Both the position numbers and the translations under genes were made by a program. From the NCBI GenBank assembly GCA_027493525.1, contig JAOSKN010000001.1, forward strand, positions 2,108,001 to 2,172,000: a stretch of DNA of 64,000 nt, given 5' to 3'. The notes beneath the pieces are model-generated. The model made no database searches, had not been told where the DNA came from, and was given only the letters and a program-made list of their open reading frames with translations. Source of the DNA: Planctomycetota bacterium (GTDB lineage Bacteria > Planctomycetota > SZUA-567 > H5-PLA8). Shown here piece by piece: positions 18,489 through 29,779 of the stretch (its first letter is position 1; each line of letters opens with the position of its first letter).

Positions 18489-19304
18489 TTATGGGCGGTT
18501 CCCTGGTGCACCCGAGCGTTCCCGCCGGTACAGGTCCAGCAGAATCTCCAGGGCCTGCGGCAGCCAGCCCGAATCCCAGCGGTGCGCGAAGGTCAGGTCA
18601 TTGCGGAAAACATGCGGGATGCCCAGCGCGTCGAGTTCCTCGTGAAAGGCTTGCGTGTGATCGCGCCCGCCCGGGGCTTTCTGCGTTCCGAACGCATCGT
18701 ACCCCAGCACGGCGACTCGCTCGCTTTCCCGGAAACGGTGCGCCGAGGCGCGGGCCGAGACAAGCGGGCGGAAGTCGAGGAACCGTTCGAGCGTCCCGAA
18801 GTGCGCGCCGGTGTAGAAGGCCTCGTACCCGCTCGCGTCGAGCATCAGGGGCGCGTCCCAGGAGACGGCGCACCCGAAGCGGTCCGGGTTGCGGAAGATC
18901 AGGCTCAACGCGCCCCAGCCGGACTTGCTGAAGCCCAGCAGCAGGCGCGCCTGGGAGGCGAAGCGCGCCTCGACCGTCGGCAGGACGACTTCGAGCAGGT
19001 GGTCTTCGTGGCGGACCCGCGGATCGGTCGCGTGCGCGCCGAACCAGGGCCATTCGTCGAAGCTCATTGAGACGCAGCGGATGCCGCGGGATTCGTGCAG
19101 GCCGAGGCGGGCGATCTCGCGCAAGCCGTCGCCGAAGCGCGTCTGGCCGTCGCGTTCGACGGGCAGCACGTAAACGGTTGGGGCCGCACGGTCGTCCGGC
19201 AGGTCGCGCGGGGCGAGTACCTCCACGAGGCCCGGCCCGCGCAGGTGGGAGCTGGGCGCGCGCAAGGAATGGAACTCGCCGTCCCGACGCCACTCGCCGT
19301 CCAT
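18489..19304 (-). CDS. Alpha/beta-hydrolase, esterase-type
   Basis: The 271-residue protein carries the nucleophile elbow GFSKSG, with Asp/His candidates in the VLGYDAFGTQ and FAHRWDSGW segments. The lack of a signal peptide points to a cytoplasmic enzyme. PTVYVLPVERD and SLIFRNPDRFGCAVSWDAP resemble the putative-esterase (EsteraseD-like) family, which hydrolyses carboxyl esters; the substrate is unknown. The start at 19304 (GGGGGA upstream) is preferred over the Arg-rich in-frame extension to 19367, and it places the gene 26 bp behind the small acidic-protein gene, probably in one transcript. Confidence 0.75.
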   Translation of the reverse strand: MDGEWRRDGEFHSLRAPSSHLRGPGLVEVLAPRDLPDDRAAPTVYVLPVERDGQTRFGDGLREIARLGLHESRGIRCVSMSFDEWPWFGAHATDPRVRHEDHLLEVVLPTVEARFASQARLLLGFSKSGWGALSLIFRNPDRFGCAVSWDAPLMLDASGYEAFYTGAHFGTLERFLDFRPLVSARASAHRFRESERVAVLGYDAFGTQKAPGGRDHTQAFHEELDALGIPHVFRNDLTFAHRWDSGWLPQALEILLDLYRRERSGAPGNRP

Positions 19305-19330
19305 GCGGGTCCCCCGGGCCAGGCGCGTCG

Positions 19331-19786
19331 TCAGGCTTCGCCGGCGTCGCCGGCCGCGCCGCGGCACTCCAGCGCCCCGCCGCCCGCGGCCAGGATCAGC
19401 CAGGCGTGGCTCATGTCGCCGCCGTAGTGTTCGTCGTCGACCTCGAAATCGAGCGCCCAGCGTCCGGGCTCGTCGCTGCGCTCGAGCTTGAAGTCGTGGC
19501 TCAGGCAGATCGCGAGGTCTTCGTACCAGGCCTCGAAGTCCCAGCCTTCCAAGTCTCCGGGCTCCAGGTCGAGCAAGTCCTGCAACTCCTCGTGGTGAAC
19601 CGGCGCGGCGAAGCTGCGCTTGAGCCAGTCGGGGTAATCGGGGGCATTCCCGGTGAAGTTGTCCGGGTCGATGGCCTGCTCTTCCTTGTCCATGTTAATG
19701 AGTTCGAGGAGTTCCTCGAGGCGGCCCAGGATGCGCCGCTCGGCTTCGGGGTCCGGAGGTACGGCAAAGAGGATGCTGGCGCGCAT
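19331..19786 (-). CDS. Small acidic protein of unknown function
   Basis: The 151 residues are rich in Asp/Glu, with a predicted N-terminal helix (DPEAERRILGRLEELLELIN) and a later mixed region WYEDLAICLSHDFKLERS and HAWLILAAGGG. No signal peptide, membrane segment or known motif is visible. It probably shares a transcript with the esterase gene 26 bp downstream. The acidic, Trp-rich composition resembles small intracellular DUF proteins; no function can be assigned. Confidence 0.65.
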   Translation of the reverse strand: MRASILFAVPPDPEAERRILGRLEELLELINMDKEEQAIDPDNFTGNAPDYPDWLKRSFAAPVHHEELQDLLDLEPGDLEGWDFEAWYEDLAICLSHDFKLERSDEPGRWALDFEVDDEHYGGDMSHAWLILAAGGGALECRGAAGDAGEA

Positions 19787-19961
19787 GGCGAAGTCCCGAT
19801 GGCGCGGGCCGGCCCGCGTGCCTCTGGTGTAGTTGCCGGCGGGCGTCTTGCAAGCCCGGAGTCGCGCTGGCGTGGCAATCGGGCCTTGCCACCCGCGCGC
19901 CGGAATCTAGCTTCAAATCCAACCTGAGCCGCGGAGCGGCCTTGATCCTGGAGCCTTCGCC

Positions 19962-20927
19962 ATGGAATACGGCCAAATCGCCGGAGTCAACAAACCCGTC
20001 TCCCGCCTCGTGCTGGGAACCATGATCGTCAGCTCGGACGACCCCGAGAAGAGTTTCGCGCTCCTGGATGAGTTCGTGACGGCCGGCGGGACGACGCTGG
20101 ATTCCGCGCACGTCTACGGCGGGGGCAAGAGCGAACGCGGCATCGGGCTGTGGATGGAACGGCGCGGCAACCGCGAGCAGGTCGTCGTCATCAGCAAGTG
20201 CTCCCATCCCAACGCCGACCGCAAGCGCGTCACGCCCTACGACATCGCCAGCGACCTGCACGACTCCCTGGCCCGCCTGCGCACGATGTACATCGACCTT
20301 TACTTCCTGCACCGCGACGACTCGGAACTGCCCGTGGGGCCGATTGTCGAGGCCTTGAACGAGCACCATGCCGCGGGGAAGATCCGCGCCTTCGGCGGGA
20401 GCAACTGGACGCACCAGCGCCTGGAGGAGGCCAACGCGTACGCCGCAAAGCACGGCCTGGTCCCCTTCTCGATCAGCAGCCCCAACCTCTCGCTCGCCGA
20501 CCAGCAGCAGAGCCCCTGGGGGCCGGACTGCATCACCATCAGCGGGCCGAAGCACGCCGACGCGCGGTGCTGGTACGCCGAGCACAAGATGCCGATTTTC
20601 GCTTGGTCCAGCCTCGCGCGGGGCTTCTTCAGCGGGCGCTTGAATCGCGAGAACTTCAAGGAGGCCGCCCTCGATCCGTCCGTGGTGAAGGCTTACTGCT
20701 ACGAGGAGAACTTTCAGCGACTCGAACGCGCCGCCGAATTGGCTAAGGAGAAAGGCCTCAGCGTGCCCCAGGTCGCTTTGGCCTGGGTCCTCGAGCAGCC
20801 AATAGACATCTATGCCCTGATCGGCGCGGCCAATCGGGAGGAGATCGCGGCCAACGTGGGCGCGCTGGGGCTCAAGCTGACACCGGCCGAATGCGAGTGG
20901 CTGGATTTGCGCAGGGAACGCCGCTGA
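19962..20927 (+). CDS. Aldo/keto reductase
   Basis: The 321-residue NADPH-dependent oxidoreductase has the complete AKR catalytic tetrad: Asp47 and Tyr52 in DSAHVYGGGKSE, Lys79 in VISKCSH and His117 in YFLHRDD. The SSLARGFFSG and ALIGAANREE segments complete the (beta/alpha)8 barrel and cofactor site. It resembles the YccK/YajO-type sugar or aldehyde reductases; the substrate is not predictable. It stands alone on the plus strand, 175 bp after the divergent small acidic-protein gene. Confidence 0.88.
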   Translation: MEYGQIAGVNKPVSRLVLGTMIVSSDDPEKSFALLDEFVTAGGTTLDSAHVYGGGKSERGIGLWMERRGNREQVVVISKCSHPNADRKRVTPYDIASDLHDSLARLRTMYIDLYFLHRDDSELPVGPIVEALNEHHAAGKIRAFGGSNWTHQRLEEANAYAAKHGLVPFSISSPNLSLADQQQSPWGPDCITISGPKHADARCWYAEHKMPIFAWSSLARGFFSGRLNRENFKEAALDPSVVKAYCYEENFQRLERAAELAKEKGLSVPQVALAWVLEQPIDIYALIGAANREEIAANVGALGLKLTPAECEWLDLRRERR

Positions 20928-21015
20928 ATCGCGGTTTCCGGCGGCGGATCTAGATTTCAGTCGCAAGAAACCGCCCGCAAGGTCGTCAAGGTGTAGGTAG
21001 TCTAGATGCGTCTGG

Positions 21016-22737
21016 ATGGGATTGAGTAACCTCATAATGATGCATAGGTTGCATTGGAGCCTGCTCTTGGCGTTGGGCGCGGTTCTCCCGTTGCACACGT
21101 GGGGGCGCGAAGCGCCGCCGTTTCAGCCTCCGCCATGGCCGGTCAAGCGGATCGCCACCGTCGCGGAACTGAACAAGGCCTTCGACCGTGCGAAGCCGAA
21201 TCAGGTCTTCGTCCTCGCGCCGGGCACCTATGCGCTGAGCGAGGTGATCCTGGTTCGCGATACGAGCAACCTGGTGATCATGGGTGGAGATCCCGATCCG
21301 TCGAAGACCGTGCTGCGCGGGCCGGGCTGGGTGGGGGAGCACGGCGGCGGCCCGCACTTCAACCTCATCGGCGCCAGCGGCATCAGCTTCGCGAACATCA
21401 CGATGGAAGAGACGCGCACCTACGGGATCAAGGTCAGCGCGGAAGGGCATTTGAACGACATTCACGTTTACAACTGCCGTTTCAAGAACATCGGGGTGCG
21501 TGCGATCAAGGGCTCGGGAGGGAGTAAGGCGCTGGCCAAGGGCGGCTCGATCCGCTGGTGCAAGTTCAGTTGCGACCGCATCCCCCCGAGGGACTGGCTC
21601 TTCGACGGCAACTACATCACCGCGATCGACATGATGGCGCTGGACGGCTGGACGATCTCCGATAACGAGTTCCGCGACCTCAAGGGCGCTTCGGGCGAGG
21701 CGCGCGCGGCGATCTTCCTGTGGGTGAACTGCAAGCGCGTGACCATTGAACGGAACCTGATCCTGAACTGCGACCGCGGCATCGGCGTGGGCAACCCGCA
21801 CATCACCGCGGAGGACAAGGCCGCGGGCATGTGGCACGCCGAGGAGTTCGAGATCCGCAACAACGCCATCGTTACGTCCGTGGACGCGGGGATCGAGATC
21901 TCCTGGGCGCGCGACGTCCGAGTCAGCCACAATTCGATTTGCCGCTTGAAGGACGCCGAGAACGGCCGCGGCATCCGCGGCGTCACGGGATCCCGGCTGG
22001 AAAAGGTGGTCCTCGCCAACAACCTCGTCCATGGGAAGCTCTGGGACGCGCCGGGGCTGGAGCAGCGGACCAACCTCTTCGGCAACTGCGCGGGTTGCTT
22101 CGCCAACCCGGAGTCCGGCGACCTGCGCCTCACGCCGCAGGCGGCGGCGGCCGTCAACAAGGGCCAGCCGCTCGAGGAGGTCAAGGAAGACTTCGACGGC
22201 AATGCCCGCGACCCCATGCCCGACCTGGGCGCGTGGGAATTCGGCGCGAAGCCCGCGCCGAGCGTCGCGGCGCCGGCGACCGGTCCGTCCAAGCCCTCCG
22301 AACTCGGGAAGGTGGCCGCGGCGCCCCAGCCCGCCGCGCCGGAGCCGCAGGCCTTGCCGGAGGCCTGGAAGGAGAAGATCCGCGCACGAGTGATCCAGGC
22401 TCTCAAGGATGGGGCGCGGCCCAAGGCCTATCTCACGCTTTTCGGGAACAAGCCCGAATCCGTGCGCCTCGCGGGCGCCGACGCGAAGGGCCTGAAGGTC
22501 GAAGTACAGGGCAACCCGATGCCCTGGAGTTGGACCCAGCTCAAGGAGCCGGATTGGCCCGCGCTGGCCACGGCCGTGCTCGGGGAGAACGACGGCCAAG
22601 GGCACCTGACCCTCGGCGTGGCGCTCTACTGCGCGGGGAAGTCCGACGAGGCCGAAGGCCACTTCGCCCAGGCGATCCTGCGGGACGCGAAGATCAAGCG
22701 CGAGGACGTGGAGCGGATCGTGAAGGAACTGCGCTGA
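21016..22737 (+). CDS. Secreted right-handed beta-helix protein with the shared C-terminal module
   Basis: The 573-residue protein has an N-terminal signal (HRLHWSLLLALGAVLPLHT). Residues about 45-410 form a parallel beta-helix of the pectate-lyase/PL6/DUF1565 type, with repeated N-x-[FLI] coils such as NCRFKNIG, DNEFRDL, RNLILNCDRG, NNAIVTS and HNSICRL, and the PDLGAWEFG end found in such proteins. It may cleave or bind an anionic polysaccharide; a catalytic site could not be picked out. An Ala/Pro linker (about 412-446) leads to residues 448-573, homologous to the module ending the two PL14-like proteins. The start is uncertain between 21016 and the ATG at 21037. Confidence 0.75.
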   Translation: MGLSNLIMMHRLHWSLLLALGAVLPLHTWGREAPPFQPPPWPVKRIATVAELNKAFDRAKPNQVFVLAPGTYALSEVILVRDTSNLVIMGGDPDPSKTVLRGPGWVGEHGGGPHFNLIGASGISFANITMEETRTYGIKVSAEGHLNDIHVYNCRFKNIGVRAIKGSGGSKALAKGGSIRWCKFSCDRIPPRDWLFDGNYITAIDMMALDGWTISDNEFRDLKGASGEARAAIFLWVNCKRVTIERNLILNCDRGIGVGNPHITAEDKAAGMWHAEEFEIRNNAIVTSVDAGIEISWARDVRVSHNSICRLKDAENGRGIRGVTGSRLEKVVLANNLVHGKLWDAPGLEQRTNLFGNCAGCFANPESGDLRLTPQAAAAVNKGQPLEEVKEDFDGNARDPMPDLGAWEFGAKPAPSVAAPATGPSKPSELGKVAAAPQPAAPEPQALPEAWKEKIRARVIQALKDGARPKAYLTLFGNKPESVRLAGADAKGLKVEVQGNPMPWSWTQLKEPDWPALATAVLGENDGQGHLTLGVALYCAGKSDEAEGHFAQAILRDAKIKREDVERIVKELR

Positions 22738-22762
22738 CGTTGGCTGGGGTTGCGCGCGCGGA

Positions 22763-23794
22763 TCAGGCGTTCTTGGCCTGCTGCTCGGCGTCGCGCTCGG
22801 CAAGAATCTCAAGCATGATGTCAACCAGTTCGGGATCGAACTGCGTGGCCTTGCCCTTGTTCAACTCGGCGATGACCTTCTCCTGGGGCATGGGATCCTT
22901 GTAGGTGCGGCGGCTGGCCATGGTGTCGTAGGCGTCGGCGATGCAGATGATGCGCGCCCAGAGCGGCGTCTCTTCGGTCTTCAGCCCCGCGGGGTAGCCG
23001 CGGCCGTCCCAGCGTTCGTGGTGGTGCGTGATCGCGGGGAGCAGGTCGTGGAGCAGGTCGATGGAGGAGAGCAGGTCCCGCGCGATGACGGGGTGCTGCT
23101 TCATCACTTCGAACTCCTCGTCGGTGAGGCGCGCGGGCTTATTGAGGATCTCCTCGGGAATGCCGATCTTGCCGAAGTCGTGAAAGACGGCGGCGAGGCC
23201 CAGGCGGATCAGTTCCTCCTCGCTCAGCCCTTTCTTGCGCCCGACCATGCGCGACCAGAGCGCCACGGAGTGGCTGTGGAAGCGCGTGTACGGATCCTTC
23301 GACTCGAGGATCTTGACCATCACGGTCAGAATGTTCACGAACAGGCGCTGGTTGCGGTGGTCGTTCTCCTCGATCAGCGCGTTGATGCGGTACGCGGCGA
23401 GGACGGTGTCCACCTTCAGTTCCAGGGCCTCTTCGCCGAATTCGCCCACCGGGAGGCAGTCGGCCACGCCCAGGTCGATGACCTTCTCGCGGACCGCATC
23501 GTCGTGCCGTTCGGTGGTGGCCAGCATGGGGCCGTCGTAGATCTTGCGGATGGCGCGAAGGTGGTTCCAGTTGGCCTCGTTGCGCGGCTGGACGCCGAAG
23601 ACGACGAGGTCGGCGCGCCGCCCGCGCCCGTGATTCAGGTGTTCTTCCAGGCAGGAACAGACGGCCGCGTAGGCGTTAACCTGACGGTAGCCGGCGCGAC
23701 GGAGCGCCCGCTCCTGAAATTCCCTCCACGACGACTCGTCGTCGAGGACGACCAATTCGGTTTCGGAGCGCTCAACCTCTTCGTGCGCCGCCAC
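22763..23794 (-). CDS. HD-GYP domain protein with degenerate receiver domain
   Basis: The 343 residues comprise a receiver-like domain (about 12-135) and an HD-GYP phosphodiesterase domain (about 150-335). The HD pair is His205-Asp206 in FHDFGKIGIP and the GYP motif is intact in HHHERWDGRGYPAG (266-268), so it should hydrolyse cyclic-di-GMP or a related dinucleotide. In the receiver, the site normally holding the phospho-accepting Asp reads LVVFGVQ (Gly67), so it is probably not phosphorylated. The start codon is GTG with an AAGGGGGG sequence upstream. No kinase gene is adjacent. Confidence 0.88.
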   Translation of the reverse strand: MAAHEEVERSETELVVLDDESSWREFQERALRRAGYRQVNAYAAVCSCLEEHLNHGRGRRADLVVFGVQPRNEANWNHLRAIRKIYDGPMLATTERHDDAVREKVIDLGVADCLPVGEFGEEALELKVDTVLAAYRINALIEENDHRNQRLFVNILTVMVKILESKDPYTRFHSHSVALWSRMVGRKKGLSEEELIRLGLAAVFHDFGKIGIPEEILNKPARLTDEEFEVMKQHPVIARDLLSSIDLLHDLLPAITHHHERWDGRGYPAGLKTEETPLWARIICIADAYDTMASRRTYKDPMPQEKVIAELNKGKATQFDPELVDIMLEILAERDAEQQAKNA

Positions 23795-24046
23795 CGGCCG
23801 CCCCCCTTAAGGCTGGACACTTATCGCCATCAACTAATATACGCCGCAGCTTCACCAATTGGCAACCGCGTTGGTGCGTACCGGATCGAGCGCCCATTAA
23901 AGGAGTCCGGCTTCTTCGGAATCGCTGGCCGGCCGCACGTGTGCTTCTACGGAATCGGTCGATTCGAGCGCGCACTTCAGGAAGTTGCACAAGCGCTTTC
24001 AGCGCGGAGGTAGGGAGACTGCGTACGGCAAGCAGCCTATAAAGGA
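23795..24046. other. Gap between the HD-GYP and katG genes, no gene seen
   Basis: Moderately AT-rich DNA that must contain the promoter of the HD-GYP gene on its left side and the 3' leader of katG on its right. An imperfect dyad around ACCAATTGG...GTTGGT (near 23855-23875) is the only structure noted. Frames open here are short and lack ribosome-binding sites. Confidence 0.5.
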
Positions 24047-24082
24047 GACGGGTGGCCGAGCAAACCGCCCGGGCCACCCGTC
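24047..24082 (-). terminator. Terminator of katG
   Basis: An 11-bp perfect stem, GACGGGTGGCC (24047-24057) with GGCCACCCGTC (24072-24082), lies about 20 bp after the katG stop. Read on the minus strand it is followed by a T-containing stretch (CTCCTTTAT), consistent with an intrinsic terminator with a poor U-tract. Confidence 0.6.
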
Positions 24083-24102
24083 GATACCGCCGCAAGTCTA
24101 GT

Positions 24103-27039
<2,937 letters not shown>

Positions 27040-27219
27040 GGTCGCTCCCTCTCTCTTGAATGTTGAGTTGAGCCGGTGAGGCTTTGCCAATTGGCCGCGG
27101 GCACGTCCCGGGGCCCCCACAGCGCGTCCTTATAGCACAGGCCGGTGTGGAGTGAAGTTCAATTCCCGATTGCCCGCGTGTTGCGGCAGTCAGCTAACCT
27201 CTTCCGCATGCAGGGGTTC

Positions 27220-27521
27220 TCATGGATACCTGCCTTCGCGGCAAAGGTACGCCTGCGCGCGATTGCGCGTGGGCTCGGCGCAGGCTTCAAGTCCCTCCGG
27301 TCCCGACCAGCCGAATAAAAGGAACCAGCCTTCCTGCACCGCGCCGGAGGCGTCCAGGACAGGGCGAGGGTTGTTGTAGAGCCAGCCCGGTTCGGGCTCG
27401 AGCTTCCCGCGAGCCGTCCTGGTGCGCCCGCGTGACGCAGGGTAAGTGGCCCCATGCACGCGTCGTAGCGCATCTTCTCGCTGCCGTGGAGGGCGAAGGG
27501 CCTCGGCTTCGCTGCGGACAT
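27220..27521 (-). CDS. Possible small protein behind uxaE (frame interrupted at a C4 run)
   Basis: About 100 residues are obtained if one base is restored in the C run 27450-27453: an opening MSAAKPRPFALHGSEKMRYD continues into GWLYNNPRPVLDASG and QEGWFLLFGWSGPEGLEAC. GGGAG lies 7 bp before the ATG at 27521, only 26 bp after the uxaE stop on the same strand, which supports a real gene. Without the correction only the 79-residue frame from a GTG at 27459 remains. No family is recognised. Other homopolymer frame breaks in this window make the join plausible but not certain. Confidence 0.4.
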
Positions 27522-27547
27522 GGGGTACTCCCGGCGCGACGTCCCGC

Positions 27548-28792
27548 TTAGCCCGCCAGCAGACCCTTGATGTGCTTGCCGAGGTGCGCGCGCAGGACCT
27601 CGCGGTACAGGTCCGCGCGCTTGTGGAGCAGTTCCAGCAGGCGCTGCTTGTACGGCGGCGTGCCGGATTCCCCGCCCAGCACCGAACCGAAGGTGACGTG
27701 GAGGATCTGCCGCCCGCTGTCGTGCTCCAGGTACGCGCGCTCCAACTCGGCGTCGGCGGGTTCGGCCGGCACGTCGCCGAGCTTCGCGCTGACGTGGTAG
27801 GTGGCGCGATCGGTCTCGTAGCGCCCGCGGCAGAATCCGACGATCTCGCGGAAGAGCGGCTTGTCGGCGCGCGCGGCGACGCGCAGGGCTTCGAGGTAGC
27901 TCGTTCCCGCGGTCTTGACGTGGACCAGCTCGCCGCTGAGCCGCCCCACGATGGGATAGATGCGGAATTTGTCGCTGCCCGAGTGCACGCTCAGCTTGTA
28001 TGGGCCGCAGTGCTTCGCGATGGCCACGTGCCGCTTGTAGTCGGCTTCGAAGACCTGCAAGTCGCCCTTGTAATCGATGCCCTTCTCGAACTCGCCGGTG
28101 AAGCGCGGCGCGAGGCTGACGAGCTTCACGCCGAGGCGCTTCAATTCCAGCCCGACGAAGAGGTGCTCCAGCGGGCTGGTCGGGCTGGGCGTCTCGTCCA
28201 CCGACATTTCCAGCTCGAACGGGCGGCCCGCGCAGGCCTTGGCGATCCAGCCGTTCATGAGCTTCGTGTGCGCCAGCGCCGCGCCGTACTTGACCACCGC
28301 CCGGGTCAGCGCGCGCCGGTCCTCGAAATCGATCCGTGCGCCCTCGCCCAAGTCGAAGCTTTTGCCGAGGTACAGGTCGAAGGCCTGGTTGGCCTGCACG
28401 GCGCCGGTGGCGGCAAGTTTCTGGTAGGCGGTCTCGAGTTCCAGGTCGTTCAGCTCGTCGGCGGTCTTGTGGACGTGCGCGCTGGGATCGATGGTGAAGA
28501 AGGTGAAGCCTTCGCGAGCGGTGCGCTGTACGTCTTCCTCGGTCTGCAGGTGATCGGCGTCGGCGCCCCAGGCGTCCGCCCAGCGCTCGGCCTTGAGCGC
28601 CTCGACGGCCGCGCGCATCACCTCGACGGGTTCGCGCTTCGTGCGGCGCATCTCGCGGATCGACTGCTGCGCGAAGATCGGAGCGAAGCCGCTGCCCTTC
28701 ACCGCGTCCAGGTGCCCCGGCGTCGCCAGGCCCAGGCGGTCCCCGAAGCCGAAGGAACGCTTCAGTCCCAGTACTTGCGGCTGCTCGGCCAT
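27548..28792 (-). CDS. uxaE: Tagaturonate/fructuronate epimerase family protein
   Basis: The 414-residue protein resembles UxaE, which interconverts D-tagaturonate and D-fructuronate in hexuronate breakdown. Supporting segments are LGLKRSFGFGDRLGLATPGH at the N-terminus, WGADADHLQT, FTIDPSAHVH, ELEMSVDETPSPTSPLEH and KLSVHSGSDKFRIYP, with several conserved His/Glu that could bind metal. The start at 28792 has AAGGAG 8 bp upstream; the longer frame to 28942 would overlap the divergent gene. It is divergent from an SDR gene and a LarA-family gene, and the three together suggest uronate or aldonate catabolism, in line with the uronate-active lyases elsewhere in the window. Confidence 0.85.
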   Translation of the reverse strand: MAEQPQVLGLKRSFGFGDRLGLATPGHLDAVKGSGFAPIFAQQSIREMRRTKREPVEVMRAAVEALKAERWADAWGADADHLQTEEDVQRTAREGFTFFTIDPSAHVHKTADELNDLELETAYQKLAATGAVQANQAFDLYLGKSFDLGEGARIDFEDRRALTRAVVKYGAALAHTKLMNGWIAKACAGRPFELEMSVDETPSPTSPLEHLFVGLELKRLGVKLVSLAPRFTGEFEKGIDYKGDLQVFEADYKRHVAIAKHCGPYKLSVHSGSDKFRIYPIVGRLSGELVHVKTAGTSYLEALRVAARADKPLFREIVGFCRGRYETDRATYHVSAKLGDVPAEPADAELERAYLEHDSGRQILHVTFGSVLGGESGTPPYKQRLLELLHKRADLYREVLRAHLGKHIKGLLAG

Positions 28793-28940
28793 GCTCAGCT
28801 CCTTAATGAACCCTGCGGCGTCGATTCGGCTCTTGGGAATGCGTCGCTTGCTGCTATCCTGAATCGCAGCAGGGAGAAAACAAGCGCAAGCGCCGGCCAA
28901 GGCCGGAAGCGCCCGAACCGCACCTTCCGTGGAGAGCTTC

Positions 28941-29778
28941 ATGAGCGGCCGGACCCGGGAAAACCCCTTCGATCTCAGCGGGACCGTCGCCGTGGTGACG
29001 GGAGCCTACGGCGTGCTCGGGCAAGCCGCGTGCCTTGCGCTGGCCGGCGCGGGCGTAAAAGTCGGCGTGCTGGGGCGCCGGAGCGAGAGCCTCGACGAGG
29101 TGGTGGCGAAGCTCGAGGCGGCCGGCGGCGAGGCGCTCGCGCTCCCCCTCGGACGTGATGAACCGCGGGGACCTCGAACGGAGCCTCGCGGCAGTCCAAA
29201 AACGCTTCGGCGGGGTCGACCACCTGCTCAATTACGCCGGCGGGAACCGCCCGGATGCCACGGCCGTGCCGCCCGAGCGGCCGTTCTTCGACTTGCCCGT
29301 GGAAGGCCTGCAGAAAGCCGTGGACCTGAACCTGCTTGGCACGATCCTGCCCTGCCAGGTCTTCGGGAAGCACATGGCCGAGCGCAAACAGGGCTCGATC
29401 CTGAACGTCAGCAGCATGGCCGCGCTGCGCCCGCTCACCCGCGTCGTCGCCTACAGCGCGGCGAAGGCCGCGGTCTGGAACTTCACCACTTGGCTGGCGG
29501 TGCACATGGCCCACGAGTACGGCCCGCAGATCCGCGTCAACGCCATCGCGCCGGGATTCTTTCTCACCGAGCAGAACCGCTTTCTGCTCACCGACGAGAA
29601 GACCGGCGCGCCGACCGCGCGTGGGCAGGCCATCGTGGAGCACACGCCGCAGGAGCGCTTCGGCGCGCCCGAGGACCTCTCCGGCGCGATCCTGTTCCTG
29701 CTTTCCCCGGCGGCGCGCTTCATCACCGGCGTGGTGCTGCCCGTGGACGGCGGGTTCTCCGCCTTCGGAGGGGTGTAG
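28941..29778 (+). CDS. SDR-family oxidoreductase, probably mannonate/fructuronate type (frame broken at a C5 run)
   Basis: Residues 1-70 (TGAYGVLGQA cofactor motif, LGRRSESLDEVVAKLEAAGG) lie in one frame and the remainder in another (NYAGGNRPDA; catalytic Ser in NVSSMAAL, YSAAK; NAIAPGFFLTEQNRFLLTDE; PVDGGFSAFGGV). The switch falls on the C5 run 29144-29148; with four C the protein reads ALPSDVMNRGDLERSL and is a complete SDR of about 278 residues. The C-terminal signature is like SDR-type D-mannonate oxidoreductases (UxuB/YjmF), which fits the divergent UxaE gene. The start has GGAG 6 bp upstream. Its stop lies 1 bp before the LarA-family start codon. Confidence 0.78.
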
Positions 29779-29779
29779 C

